In this document: positions 1 to 9,792 of the stretch, one piece after another
How positions within the stretch are numbered: the stretch's first letter is position 1
Layout: every line of letters begins with the position of its first letter
DNA from: Candidatus Sulfotelmatobacter sp.
Lineage (GTDB): Bacteria > Acidobacteriota > Terriglobia > Terriglobales > Acidobacteriaceae
NCBI GenBank assembly: GCA_017883425.1
Contig: JADGNP010000003.1
Location: 1 to 42,940, forward strand
Reading direction: 5' to 3'
DNA length: 42,940 bases
Notes under the pieces: model-generated
The model's database searches: none
What the model saw: only the letters and a program-made list of their open reading frames with translations
Told to the model about the DNA's origin: nothing
Position numbers and translations under genes: made by a program

Positions 1-3000
1 GTCCGCGGCCCGGTCACGGTGCAGGTTGGTTTCACCACGGTCAATGGCGAACTGCAGATCGGCGCGGAGACGCAAGAGATAACGGTCCCGACGGACGTGC
101 CCCTGCTAAAGACCGAGACGAGCGAACAGAGCACCACTCTGGAAGCGAAATCCATGGCACAACTGCCGCAGGTTGCAGGCGGGTCAGGGGTTAGCTGGGA
201 AAACTTCATGATCCTGCTGCCCGGCGCTACCGGTACCCCCAACGGATCCCAGGGTTCGTCCAATCCAGGCCAGGAGGTCGCGATCAACGGCAACCTGCCT
301 TACACCAACATCCTTGCGGACGGAGCATCTACCACGCTCTCGCACAGCCAGAATGCCAACCCCGCGATTTTTGAGACCGTCGCCGAACTGCAAGTCAACA
401 GCTCGTCATTTTCGGCCCAGTATGGCATCGGCGGAGTGATCTTCAACCAGATCACTAAGGGCGGCACCAACCAGTTCCATGGGTCGGTCTATGACTATTT
501 CCAGAATGACGCTTTGACCGCCCACTCTTACTTCCAAACCGGACCGATTCCGTTCCTTCGCTTCAACAACTTCGGATTCTCCGTCGGCGGCCCGATATTG
601 AAGAAGAAGATGTTCTTCTTCTTCGATTACGACCAGATTGTGGACCACGGCAACAGTACCGGTACGAATAGTGTTCCGACCACCGCTATCATGGGCGGAG
701 ACTTCACCGGAATGCAGACCATCTTCGACCCAACCACGCAGACCATCGCGATCGATTCCGCGGGCAACCCTTACCCGGTCCGGCAGAGCTTTGCCAGCGA
801 GTATGCAAATGGAAACGTCGTCCCCTCGAGTCTGTTCGATGGAGTAGCGCTCAAAATGCAGCAGTTCTACCCCACGCCGACAAGCCATCTTCCTGGAGGC
901 ATATTTCTTCCTGGAAACATCGGCTCAGAGGGGGAAGTGCAGAATAACTTCTTTTCGAGTCTGAAGTCATCCTACCCCTACCGAAAGTTCTTTGGCAGGT
1001 TGGATTACGACATCTCGCAAAGCAATCGGCTGAGCTTGTCCGACACGCAGAGCGACACTCCGCAACGCTATCCGAACAACGTGAGCGCCTGCCCCATCGG
1101 TTGCCAGGCTGGCGACGTGGATAACAATAACGCGCAGATTACCGACGTGTGGAATATCAGTTCGCGGACGGTCAACGAAGCCAGGATCGGTTTCACCAGC
1201 CAGTTGAACTTCTTCGCCGATCTTGCGTTGAACAAGGGATACGCCGCCCAGTTGGGCTGGCAGTTCGCCAAAGCGGATGACTTCCCCGCAATCAACTTCA
1301 CCGGCACGTATCCTTACGCCTGGATCGATCCCAGCTCCAACTCCGTATACAAAGAGTTCACCTGGAATCCTTCCGACGTGGTGACCATGATCCGCGGCAA
1401 GCACATCCTTCACTTCGGCGGAGAACTTCTGGCTTACCAGAACAATTCCACCGCCTGGGGCAACACCAACGCCGGTGCCACGTTTTACTCAGGCCAATAC
1501 ACCCAGCAATGGGCAGTTGATCCCGGCACTGGTGTGGCTGCTCCCGTTGCCGGAACCGGTATGGAGTATGCCGACTTCCTGCTTGGCTATGTAAATAGTT
1601 GGAACGCAAGTAGCTCGCCCGAGTACGGCGCGCGCCTGAAGAGCCCGCAGATTTTCGTTCAGGACGATTGGAAGGTGCGTCCAAATCTAACCCTCAACCT
1701 TGGTCTTCGCTACCAGATTAACCATGGCTGGACCGAAGTTAAGAACAATATGTCCAGCTTCGACCCAACCATAATTAACCCGGCCGACAATACCCCCGGT
1801 GCCTACTGGTTTGGCACTACGCACACAAACGGCCGCAGGGCATTACAGGCAAATACCTTCAACACTTGGCAACCGCGGTTAGGCTTCGCGTGGGCATACG
1901 ATCCCAAGACCACTTTTCGTGGCGGGTTTGGACTCTACTCTTATACGTGGAGCCTGGATACTTACGGCGGAAACAATACCAGCTACGGAATGGGCGCCGC
2001 CATCAGTTCCTCCGGTGACGTCTCCGATCAGACAAACGGCATCACTCCGGTCACAAAGCTCGATGGACCCGGCACTGTCTTTGGAACGTCCACACCCCTG
2101 CCATACGTGCAGGCATCCACGGCTCCCGATGCCTACAACGGCCAGGGAGTAGGCTACATCCAGTACCACACGCCGGTTCCCAAGATCATGCAGTGGAACC
2201 TTTCCGTTCAGCGAGCCCTAACCACTGACATGGTGGTCGAGCTGGCTTACGTCGCAAGCCACGCATCGAATTTGACCTTCCCGGTGGATATCAATCAAGT
2301 ATTGCCGGCCAATTGGTCGTCGAACGACTCTGCAAACCGGCCGTATCCCAACTTTCAGGGGATCAGCGGAGGTACCAATAACGCTATCTCCAACTACAAC
2401 TCCCTGCAGGCATCCGTCACCAAGCGCATGACCCACGGCTTGAGCCTCAGCTTCAGCTATGTATGGTCGCATATGCTGGACGACTTGGATTCCTCCGGGT
2501 GGGGAAGCCGCGGAGGACCGCAAGATTATCAGGATGCACACAATCCCGCGGCAAGCTACAGCAACTCCAACTTCGATGTGCGCCATGCCTTCAAGGGCTA
2601 CGCGGTGTATCAACTGCCCTTCGGCAAGGGAAAGCAGTTCCTGAACGGGAGTCGCTTGCTGGACGAGGTGGTTGGCGGTTGGCAGCTTGCCGGTACGGTT
2701 ATTCTCCAGACCGGACAACCCTTCAGTGTTTTCTCGAATCAGGCCAACTACTCACTGGCAGGCGCGACTTTTCCAAACTGGAGCCCCGGAGTCAGTCCGA
2801 CACCATCCAACCGTGGTATCAAAAACTGGATCAACACTGCGGCATTCACTCAGCCCGCTCCCGGAACCTGGGGCAACGTGAGAAGAAACAGCCTGTACGG
2901 GCCGCGACTCAACGTGTTCAATCTTTCGGCGGCGAAATCGTTCTCAATTCCTTTAAGAGAGGGAATGCAGGTCGAGTTCCGTGCCGATGCGCAAAACGTT

Positions 3001-3141
3001 TTCAATCATGCCAGCTTCGGCACGCCCTCTGGCACCAATTTCAGCGGCCCTGATGGCCAGCCCTACACGAGCACAACGCCCCTGACCTCGGTATCGGTCA
3101 GCGGGCGCAACCTGCAACTCGCGCTGCGTGTTAGCTTCTAA
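1..3141 (+). CDS. TonB-dependent receptor, Oar-like (5' truncated)
   Basis: The frame is open from base 1, so the true start and the expected signal peptide and N-terminal carboxypeptidase-regulatory domain lie outside the window; the GTG at 19 in the ORF track is internal. What is visible starts in the plug region (around NGNLPYTNILADG and TKGGTNQFHGSVYDY) and runs through a large beta-barrel with strands typical of acidobacterial Oar-type receptors (DDWKVRPNLTLNLGLRYQ; GGFGLYSYTW). It ends in an aromatic C-terminal strand (LQLALRVSF), as outer-membrane barrels do. The family takes up or exports large substrates across the outer membrane using TonB energy; the substrate cannot be told from sequence. 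A strong terminator follows at once, so the gene is the last of its transcript. The family call is secure. Confidence 0.93.
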   Translation, partial: VRGPVTVQVGFTTVNGELQIGAETQEITVPTDVPLLKTETSEQSTTLEAKSMAQLPQVAGGSGVSWENFMILLPGATGTPNGSQGSSNPGQEVAINGNLPYTNILADGASTTLSHSQNANPAIFETVAELQVNSSSFSAQYGIGGVIFNQITKGGTNQFHGSVYDYFQNDALTAHSYFQTGPIPFLRFNNFGFSVGGPILKKKMFFFFDYDQIVDHGNSTGTNSVPTTAIMGGDFTGMQTIFDPTTQTIAIDSAGNPYPVRQSFASEYANGNVVPSSLFDGVALKMQQFYPTPTSHLPGGIFLPGNIGSEGEVQNNFFSSLKSSYPYRKFFGRLDYDISQSNRLSLSDTQSDTPQRYPNNVSACPIGCQAGDVDNNNAQITDVWNISSRTVNEARIGFTSQLNFFADLALNKGYAAQLGWQFAKADDFPAINFTGTYPYAWIDPSSNSVYKEFTWNPSDVVTMIRGKHILHFGGELLAYQNNSTAWGNTNAGATFYSGQYTQQWAVDPGTGVAAPVAGTGMEYADFLLGYVNSWNASSSPEYGARLKSPQIFVQDDWKVRPNLTLNLGLRYQINHGWTEVKNNMSSFDPTIINPADNTPGAYWFGTTHTNGRRALQANTFNTWQPRLGFAWAYDPKTTFRGGFGLYSYTWSLDTYGGNNTSYGMGAAISSSGDVSDQTNGITPVTKLDGPGTVFGTSTPLPYVQASTAPDAYNGQGVGYIQYHTPVPKIMQWNLSVQRALTTDMVVELAYVASHASNLTFPVDINQVLPANWSSNDSANRPYPNFQGISGGTNNAISNYNSLQASVTKRMTHGLSLSFSYVWSHMLDDLDSSGWGSRGGPQDYQDAHNPAASYSNSNFDVRHAFKGYAVYQLPFGKGKQFLNGSRLLDEVVGGWQLAGTVILQTGQPFSVFSNQANYSLAGATFPNWSPGVSPTPSNRGIKNWINTAAFTQPAPGTWGNVRRNSLYGPRLNVFNLSAAKSFSIPLREGMQVEFRADAQNVFNHASFGTPSGTNFSGPDGQPYTSTTPLTSVSVSGRNLQLALRVSF

Positions 3142-3162
3142 CGCTGGAAGTTTGGCCTGTGA

Positions 3163-3198
3163 AAGAGACAGCGATCCGTTCGCTGTCTCTTGTTTTTT
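3163..3198 (+). terminator. Rho-independent terminator of the TonB receptor gene
   Basis: A perfect 12-bp stem (AAGAGACAGCGA / TCGCTGTCTCTT) with a 5-nt loop is followed by GTTTTTTG. It begins about 20 bp after the receptor stop codon. The TTG start that the ORF track gives the next gene (3190) lies inside this stem, which argues for a later start for that gene. Confidence 0.9.
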
Positions 3199-3222
3199 GC
3201 GTCATGCTCTATGATTTACCCC

Positions 3223-4419
3223 ATGACTGCGAAGTCTCGACTTGTATCTGTTGGATTCGTCCTGCTACTGGGTGTTGCGTCGTGTCTCTGTCAAGCGACA
3301 GTCGACAAGCAGCAGGAGTTTGCGGCGCACATGCAAAAGGCACACGGCTACCTCGATGAAAAGCAGCCCGCCCTGGCGATTCCGGAGTTTCAGGCTGCGG
3401 TGGCCATCGATCCTGAAAATGTGGATGCGCAGGCGAACCTGGGCGTTTTGCTGTTTTTTCAGGGAAAGGCAGCCGATTCCATTCCCCACTTTCGCGCCGC
3501 ACTTGAGCGGCAGCCTGGCCTGACAAAAATTCAAGGTTTGCTGGGAATGGCCGAGAGCCGCACGCTGGACTTTGCCAATGCGCGCAAGGATATGGAAGCC
3601 GCCTTCCCTTCGCTCCAGGACCGGCGCTTTCAGGTGCAACTTGGTCTGGAGCTTGTCAGCCTCGATACGGAAAGCGGTGATCTAGACAAGGCCTCGGCCG
3701 TCATCGCGCAGCTGCGGCAGGTAGCTCCTGACAACGCGGAAGTGCTCTATGCCGCCTACCGCACCTATTCCGATCTTGCCGGCGAATCGATGCTCGCCCT
3801 GTCGCTGGCTGCGCCGGCCTCCGCGCAAATGCATCAGTTGCTGGCTCACGAAGACACCAGGCAGGGAAATACCAACGGGGCCATCGCGCAGTATCGTAAG
3901 GCAATTGCCATCGATCCACATCTTCCCGGCGTTCATTTCGAATTGGCCGAACTGCTCCATACCTCGACGGATGAAGCAGTAAAGAAGGAGGCCGAACTGG
4001 AATACCACGCCGCGCTGCTGGAAGATCCTCAGAATGAGAAATCGATCCTCAGGCTGGCGGAGATTGACGCCCAAAAAGGAAACATCGAGCAGTCTTACCA
4101 GGAATACACGAAAGCCGTCGAGCTGCAGCCGGCCGATGCGGATGCCAAGCTGGGATTGGCCAAGACGTTGATTGAGATGAATCAATCGGACAAGGCGCTG
4201 GCGCTGCTCGAAGAAACCGTGCAACTGGAGCCCACCAACGCCACCGCGCACTACCGCCTGGCGACGCTCTATCGGAAGATGGGGCGCGTGGACGATGCCA
4301 AGCGCGAGGTGGAACTCTACCAAAAGTTTAAGGAGATGAAAGAGAAGCTGCGCGCACTGTATAAAGAATTGCAGGTTCAGCCCAAGGAAATTCGTGCGGA
4401 CGAGCAGGATGAACAATAG
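3223..4419 (+). CDS. TPR-repeat exported (lipo)protein
   Basis: A 398-residue protein when started at ATG 3223; ATG 3211 is an alternative, and the ORF-track TTG at 3190 sits in the upstream terminator. No good Shine-Dalgarno is visible for either ATG. The N-terminus has a basic patch (TAKSR), a hydrophobic stretch and VASC, which fits a lipobox with Cys21 as lipidated residue; cleavage by signal peptidase I is also possible. The rest is tandem tetratricopeptide repeats (for example ALAIPEFQAAVAIDPENVDA, GAIAQYRKAIAIDPHLPGVH and ALALLEETVQLEPTNATAHY), then a basic coiled tail. TPRs are protein-binding scaffolds, so it probably acts in the periplasm or on a membrane face. Its 3' end overlaps the next gene by 11 bp, pointing to translational coupling with the VCBS/ASPIC protein. 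The exact role is unknown. Confidence 0.85.
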   Translation: MTAKSRLVSVGFVLLLGVASCLCQATVDKQQEFAAHMQKAHGYLDEKQPALAIPEFQAAVAIDPENVDAQANLGVLLFFQGKAADSIPHFRAALERQPGLTKIQGLLGMAESRTLDFANARKDMEAAFPSLQDRRFQVQLGLELVSLDTESGDLDKASAVIAQLRQVAPDNAEVLYAAYRTYSDLAGESMLALSLAAPASAQMHQLLAHEDTRQGNTNGAIAQYRKAIAIDPHLPGVHFELAELLHTSTDEAVKKEAELEYHAALLEDPQNEKSILRLAEIDAQKGNIEQSYQEYTKAVELQPADADAKLGLAKTLIEMNQSDKALALLEETVQLEPTNATAHYRLATLYRKMGRVDDAKREVELYQKFKEMKEKLRALYKELQVQPKEIRADEQDEQ

Positions 4420-6250
4420 GATCGGAGCGCGAGGCAGCGCTGGAATATCGAAGGTGCTGCTGGCTGCATTTCTCCGATCGTGCATGGCGCTTTTCATCCT
4501 CTGCCTGAATACGGGGGCGATGGGACAAATGGGCACGCCAACCCCGCTGTCGGCTGCGGAGCGTAAAAAGGCGGAGGCCGAGAGTAAGGCAACCGGCGCC
4601 CTTGCCAACTATCCGCATTTGGTCGACATCACGGATTCCACCGGCATTCATTTCGAACACCTGTCGAGTCCTGAGGCGAAATTCATTGCGGAGTCGATGA
4701 GCGGGGGAGTCGCGCTGATCGATTACGACAGCGATGGCTGGCCGGATATTTATTTTACGAATGCGCAGAGCGTGGAAATGGCCCTGCAGGGCGTCAAAGC
4801 GCGGAGCGCCTTGTTTCATAACAACCACGACGGGACATTCACGGATGTCACCGACAAGGCCGGGGTAGGCTATCCCTGCTGGGCGATGGGTGCTGTCGTT
4901 GGCGACTACAACAACGACGGCTGGCCTGATCTGCTGGTGACCTGTCTGGGCGGCGTGGTGCTCTATCGCAACAACGGCGACGGAACCTTTACCGATGTGA
5001 CCCGAGCCAGCGGACTTGCCGGCGATTCCGGGTGGGCGACGGGAGCGGCCTTTGGAGATTATGACGGCGATGGCTGGGCCGATCTCTTTGTGTCGCACTA
5101 TGTGGAATTTCACCTAAACGATCTGCCCATATTCGGTTCCAGCAAATCGTGCAAGTACCTGGGACTTGACGTGCAGTGCGGCCCCCGTGGGCTGAAGGGA
5201 TCTCCCGACAATCTTTACCACAATAACGGGGACGGAACGTTTAGCGATGTATCGAAGAAATCCGGGGTCGACGATCCCGAGCGCCGCTATGGCCTGACCG
5301 CCATCTGGTCGGATTTCGACAATGACGGAAAGCTCGATCTCTTTGTTACCAACGACGGCCAGGCGAACTACCTGTACCAGGACGACGGCACGGGCAGATT
5401 CGTGGATGTCGCCCTTGCTTCCGGCGTGGCGGCGAACGAGGACGGACTTGAACAGGCCAATATGGGAGTTGCTCTCGGCGACTATCTGCACACCGGGCGC
5501 ATGTCTCTGTTGCTTTCGCATTTTGACATTGAGTACGCCGCCCTCTATCGCAACGATGGAGGGATGAACTTCTCCGACATGTCGATCGCTTCGGGCATTG
5601 CCAGGGGCACCCAAGGCTACGTGGGCTGGGGCGACGCCTTTGTCGACTTCGACAACGATGGCTGGGAGGATTTCTTCCTGGTCAACGGACACGTGTATCC
5701 GCAGGTGGACCACGCTCACAAGGCCACCAGATACCTGGAGCCGAAGTTCCTGTTTGTCAATCAACACGACGGAACCTTCAGGAACGCCAGCAGGCTGGCT
5801 GGAGACGCGATTCAGATCGTGCAGGTCAGCCGCGGCCTTGCTGTGGGCGATCTTTTCAACGACGGAAAGATGGAGGCGGTGATTGAAAACCTGGTGGGCA
5901 AGCCCATGATTCTGCGTCCCGAAGGAGGCCCGCAGAACCATTGGGTCAGTTTTCAACTGGAAGGCGTAAAGAGCAATCGTCTGGCCTTGAATGCGCGGGT
6001 ACGAGCCACAGCCGGAGACCTGGTGCAGCTGGGCGAAGTCCTCAGCGGCGGAAGCTACCTGTCGCAGCACGATCTGCGCATACACTTCGGGCTGGGTAGC
6101 CATGAGCGTCTCGATCGGGCTGAAGTCTTGTGGCCGGATGGGAAAAAGGAAACGCTCACCAATCTGGCTGCCGATCGGTTTTATGTGGTGCGCGAAGGAA
6201 AGGGAGTGGTCTCCAGCAAACTGCCCGAGCACCGCGTCAAGGTCCCTTAG
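4409..6250 (+). CDS. VCBS-repeat / ASPIC-UnbV (CRTAC1-family) secreted protein
   Basis: I chose ATG 4409 because GAGCAGG lies just upstream and it overlaps the preceding stop; the track start (GTG 4394) adds only five residues. The 613-residue product has an N-terminal hydrophobic segment (VLLAAFLRSCMALFILCL) as signal peptide. At least five calcium-binding VCBS/FG-GAP blades follow with D-x-D-x-DGW-x-D motifs (DYDSDGWPDIYF, DYNNDGWPDLLV, DFDNDGWEDFFL), alternating with NNGDGTFTDVT linkers. The C-terminal ~110 residues carry the ASPIC/UnbV signature (NHWVSFQLEGVKSNRLALNA and IHFGLGSHERLDRAEVLWPDG). The fold is a beta-propeller of the cell surface or periplasm. It sits between two TPR genes, 1 bp from the second, so the three form one operon. 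Molecular function in bacteria is not established. Confidence 0.92.
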   Translation: MNNRIGARGSAGISKVLLAAFLRSCMALFILCLNTGAMGQMGTPTPLSAAERKKAEAESKATGALANYPHLVDITDSTGIHFEHLSSPEAKFIAESMSGGVALIDYDSDGWPDIYFTNAQSVEMALQGVKARSALFHNNHDGTFTDVTDKAGVGYPCWAMGAVVGDYNNDGWPDLLVTCLGGVVLYRNNGDGTFTDVTRASGLAGDSGWATGAAFGDYDGDGWADLFVSHYVEFHLNDLPIFGSSKSCKYLGLDVQCGPRGLKGSPDNLYHNNGDGTFSDVSKKSGVDDPERRYGLTAIWSDFDNDGKLDLFVTNDGQANYLYQDDGTGRFVDVALASGVAANEDGLEQANMGVALGDYLHTGRMSLLLSHFDIEYAALYRNDGGMNFSDMSIASGIARGTQGYVGWGDAFVDFDNDGWEDFFLVNGHVYPQVDHAHKATRYLEPKFLFVNQHDGTFRNASRLAGDAIQIVQVSRGLAVGDLFNDGKMEAVIENLVGKPMILRPEGGPQNHWVSFQLEGVKSNRLALNARVRATAGDLVQLGEVLSGGSYLSQHDLRIHFGLGSHERLDRAEVLWPDGKKETLTNLAADRFYVVREGKGVVSSKLPEHRVKVP

Positions 6251-6251
6251 T

Positions 6252-7916
6252 ATGGCCATCGGCGCAACGGCAAATCATCTCCGTGCAGTCCTGCTTTTGG
6301 CGGCGCTGTTTGCTGCCGGAGGTGCCGCTGTTCGGGCGCAGAACACGGGCCGTTCCGCTGAGTCTCCCCTGATGGGGCAACTCCACCAGGCGCTCAGCCT
6401 CGCCGAGCACGGCGACCGGCAGGGGGCAATGAATCTTGTCCTCCGCTTGCTTGAGCAGCGTCCGGATTTTGCGCCGGCAATCAAGCTGAAGGGCATGTTG
6501 CTGGAGCAGGCAGGCCGCACCTCCGAGGCGGCAGCCGCCTATGAAGAGGCTCTGAAGCTCGCGCCGAACGACGGAGATCTCCTGCTCAAAGCCGGCATCT
6601 ACAAACTGACTGCGGGCCAAAAGGAAGAAGCCATCAAGTTGCTGCAGCACTGCATCCGGATTCTTCCCGGCGACGGAGACGCACAGTATTATCTTGCCCA
6701 GGCCTATCACCTGAATGGGCAGGACGACCTGGCGCTGCGCGCCATCCGGCAGAGTTTGAAGGCCGAGCCCGACAATATATCGGTGTGGCAGAAGTACGGA
6801 GAACTGTTGTGCGGAACGGGGGATTACGCGGCGGGGCTGAAGTGGCTGCTGAAGGCACAGCGCTCTGATGCTACGCTGCCGCGGATTGATTATGACATTG
6901 CCGCGGCGGATTACAAATTGATGGATCTTGCCGGGGCCGCGCAGTATGCCGCGCGTGCAGTTGAATCCCAGCCCAACGACGTGACAGCCTTGCAACTGCT
7001 GGCTATCGCGGATGTGAAGCTCGCCAAATGGCAAGAGGCCAGGAATGCATTTGAACGCATCCTCACATTCAAAACCGACGATGTGGAGTCGTTGTTGGGG
7101 CTTGGCCAATGCGAACTGGAACTGAAGAACTATCCGGCCGCCGTCGATAGATTGCAATTGGTGTTACGGCTGGCCCCCACGCGGCTATTGGCGCATTTCT
7201 ATCTATCACGGGCGTTTGCCGGGATGGGCAGGACGGCGGACGCGCAACACGAGGCGGCACTGCATCAGCTGATGATGGAACAGATGACATTCGTCCGCTC
7301 CGTGGAGGGCGATGAACGCGAGAGCCCCATCAAGGCTCAAGCCCGTCAATTGCTGGCAGAGCATCGCGAAAAGGATGCGTTGCAGCTGTATCGGGAACAC
7401 TTCAAGGGAACTGCCGCCACTCCAGCGGATGCGTATGTGTTTGTTGGGAAACTGTATCTCTTCATGAGAGAAACGGAAGATGGCCTGCGCAATCTTCATC
7501 ATGCGCTGGAAATTCAGCCAACCGTTCGAGGAGCTCATACCTACGAGGGAATACTGGCGCTGAAACTGGGCGACCTGAGCGGGGCCGAGAATGAGTTTAA
7601 GGCGGAACTCGGAAACGACCCGAACTATCAGATGGCGATTGCCGAGATGGGCGAGGTCCGCTACCACCAGGGGCTCTGGTCCGATGCGGCGGAACAACTG
7701 GCGAAGTCCAGAACCACGACTCCGGAGTTGCTTTACATGCTTTGCGATTCTTACTTCCATACGGGGAGAGTGTCGGATGCCGACTTGACTGCCGAAACGA
7801 TGGCGGCGTACGGGAGGAACCAGCCTGAAGTCATGAAAGAACTTATCGAGCTTCTCCTCCGCAATGGGCAAACGGAGCTCGCGCACCGTTTGTCGGCCAA
7901 TCTCGCGCAACAATAA
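6252..7916 (+). CDS. TPR-repeat exported protein
   Basis: The ORF track starts at 5991, inside the preceding gene. The ATG at 6252 follows that gene's stop by one base and begins a clean signal peptide (LRAVLLLAALFAAGGAA, cleavage near VRA-QN), so I use it. The 554-residue product is almost all TPR repeats (AAYEEALKLAPNDGDLLLKA, AIKLLQHCIRILPGDGDAQY, AVDRLQLVLRLAPTRLLAHF), with a less regular middle near residues 350-400. It is the third gene of the TPR / VCBS-ASPIC / TPR operon and ends 13 bp from the convergent stop of another VCBS-ASPIC gene. It is probably a periplasmic scaffold working with those proteins; no enzymatic motif is seen. Confidence 0.88.
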   Translation: MAIGATANHLRAVLLLAALFAAGGAAVRAQNTGRSAESPLMGQLHQALSLAEHGDRQGAMNLVLRLLEQRPDFAPAIKLKGMLLEQAGRTSEAAAAYEEALKLAPNDGDLLLKAGIYKLTAGQKEEAIKLLQHCIRILPGDGDAQYYLAQAYHLNGQDDLALRAIRQSLKAEPDNISVWQKYGELLCGTGDYAAGLKWLLKAQRSDATLPRIDYDIAAADYKLMDLAGAAQYAARAVESQPNDVTALQLLAIADVKLAKWQEARNAFERILTFKTDDVESLLGLGQCELELKNYPAAVDRLQLVLRLAPTRLLAHFYLSRAFAGMGRTADAQHEAALHQLMMEQMTFVRSVEGDERESPIKAQARQLLAEHREKDALQLYREHFKGTAATPADAYVFVGKLYLFMRETEDGLRNLHHALEIQPTVRGAHTYEGILALKLGDLSGAENEFKAELGNDPNYQMAIAEMGEVRYHQGLWSDAAEQLAKSRTTTPELLYMLCDSYFHTGRVSDADLTAETMAAYGRNQPEVMKELIELLLRNGQTELAHRLSANLAQQ

Positions 7917-7929
7917 AGATCGGTGCAGC

Positions 7930-9792
7930 TCAGGGCGACGCGCTCTCGGTCACGGTGAGGATCTGATCTGCTTTGACGTTTTTCAATACCTGCTTGATGC
8001 CGCTCGGCCAGGTGAGTGCAATGGTTTCTACGACGTCGGCCGAGCCCAGCCCGAAGTGTACGCGCTTATCGCTCGAAGAGTTGTAGCCAACCGCGGTAGT
8101 CGCCTGGTTGTACTGGGTGCCCAGAGAAGTTGTTACCTTGACCTTTGTTCCCAGACCGTCGCGGTTGGATTTGACGCCGACCAGTTTCAGAATGATCCAG
8201 TGGTTTCGGTTGCTGGAACGGTTCATCCATATCTCCGGCGGGCCGTTCAGAACCGTCACGACGACATCGATCTTGCCGTCGTTGTTGAGGTCGCCGAAGG
8301 CCGCGCCGCGATGCGGAGCCGGAACTGAGAAGGATGTTCCGGCCTTTGAACTCAGATCCTCGAAGCTCAGGCCGCCTTTGTTGCGAAACACTCGATTGGG
8401 AAGCGCAAAAGGCCTGTGCGCCAGCTCCATGGCATTGTCCAGAATGTCGGAGTTGGCAGTAAACAGGTCCTTGTTCCCGTCGTTGTCGAAATCGAAAACC
8501 CCCACTCCCCAGGCCGTTGAGCGACTGGTCAGGGCGCTCAGTCCTGCCGTGGCGGTGACATCCTGGAATTGACCATCTCCTAGATTCTTATAGAGGGGAA
8601 AGCCTTCTCCGAACATCGCAGTTTCAAAGATATCCGGCCTTCCATCGTTGTCGACATCCCGGAAATCCGCGCCCATGCCGGCGATGGCGTTGCCGTATGC
8701 GTTGTACGCAACCCCGGCGAGCATCGCGACATTGGTAAAGGTTCCATCCCGGTTGTTGTGAAGAAGATAGTTCTCGAAGGTATCGTTGGAGACGAAGATG
8801 TCGGTAAATCCATCGTTGTCATAGTCGGCAAACGCTAAACCCATCCCTTTGCCAACATACTGGGAAAAGTGGGACTGTTCGGAGACGTCGGTAAAAGTGC
8901 CGTCGCCATTGTTACGATAGAGGATGTTCGGCATTCCCAGAAAATCGACCGGCGAGCAGTAGGCTGGAAGTCCTTGCTGAACGCAGAGAGTTGCAGTTTT
9001 GATTTTGTAATTGAGGTAGTTAACCACAAAAAGGTCGAGCAGCCCATCGTTGTTGTAATCGAACCATCCCGCAGCTACAGACCATGCCTTGCCGAGCCTG
9101 GGGACGATACCGCCGACTCCCGCCTTCTCGGTCACGTCCGTGAAGGTGCCGTCCCCATTGTTATGGAAAAGCTGGTTGCGGTTGACGCCGGTAACGTAAA
9201 GATCGACAAATCCATCATTGTCGTAGTCGCCGGCGGCCACTCCCATCGAATAGCCGCTGCCCTGCAGGCCGGCTTTCTCAGTTCCATCGGTGAAGGTGCC
9301 GTCCCCGTTGTTGCGGAAGAGCCGGTTTGAGTAACTGGGGTCGCTCTTTTCAAGCGACGGGATGGCCGCGCCATTGGTAAAGAAGATGTCCAGCAAACCG
9401 TCGTTGTTGTAGTCAAAGACCGCGACTCCGCCAGTCATGGTTTCAAACGTGTAGCGCTGGGGACTGACGCTGTTCTTGAGCTTGAACTTGATCTTCGATT
9501 TTTCGATGATGTTCTCGAATTGGACCGCGGATGCGGCGGACACCGCTGTATTCGCTGACTTTTTGCCGGGAGCGGCTCGGCGGGGCTGCGCTGACTGATG
9601 GGGCGCGGGTGCTGGGACCAGGGTCGGCGGTGGGGCTTGGGCATGCAGGCTGAGAACGCTCCACAGCAGGCAAAGGGTCAACTTAGCAGCGAGAACGATT
9701 CCGGGGGCGGCTCTTCTCGAATCGGCGTCGGCGATGCGCGGGGTGGCCTCCCAGTTGGGATGTGGCAGATGCTTGCGCGGATTTGGCTTCAT
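7930..9792 (-). CDS. VCBS-repeat / ASPIC-UnbV (CRTAC1-family) secreted protein
   Basis: A paralogue of the gene at 4409, on the opposite strand. The track begins at a GTG (9822), but ATG 9792 gives a more ordinary N-terminus: a basic region, a hydrophobic stretch (LAAKLTLCLLWSVLSLHA) and a cleavage site near AQAPPP, then a Pro/Ala-rich linker. Seven or so VCBS blades follow (DYNNDGLLDIFF, DYDNDGFVDLYV, DFDNDGNKDLFT, DLNNDGKIDVVV), each with acidic calcium-loop residues, then a C-terminal ASPIC/UnbV domain (NHWIILKLVGVKSNRDGLGT; VHFGLGSADVVETIALTWPSG). Length 620 residues. Its convergent placement 13 bp from the TPR gene means it is transcribed on its own, possibly with read-through. It is likely exported to the cell surface. 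Confidence 0.92.
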   Translation of the reverse strand: MKPNPRKHLPHPNWEATPRIADADSRRAAPGIVLAAKLTLCLLWSVLSLHAQAPPPTLVPAPAPHQSAQPRRAAPGKKSANTAVSAASAVQFENIIEKSKIKFKLKNSVSPQRYTFETMTGGVAVFDYNNDGLLDIFFTNGAAIPSLEKSDPSYSNRLFRNNGDGTFTDGTEKAGLQGSGYSMGVAAGDYDNDGFVDLYVTGVNRNQLFHNNGDGTFTDVTEKAGVGGIVPRLGKAWSVAAGWFDYNNDGLLDLFVVNYLNYKIKTATLCVQQGLPAYCSPVDFLGMPNILYRNNGDGTFTDVSEQSHFSQYVGKGMGLAFADYDNDGFTDIFVSNDTFENYLLHNNRDGTFTNVAMLAGVAYNAYGNAIAGMGADFRDVDNDGRPDIFETAMFGEGFPLYKNLGDGQFQDVTATAGLSALTSRSTAWGVGVFDFDNDGNKDLFTANSDILDNAMELAHRPFALPNRVFRNKGGLSFEDLSSKAGTSFSVPAPHRGAAFGDLNNDGKIDVVVTVLNGPPEIWMNRSSNRNHWIILKLVGVKSNRDGLGTKVKVTTSLGTQYNQATTAVGYNSSSDKRVHFGLGSADVVETIALTWPSGIKQVLKNVKADQILTVTESASP

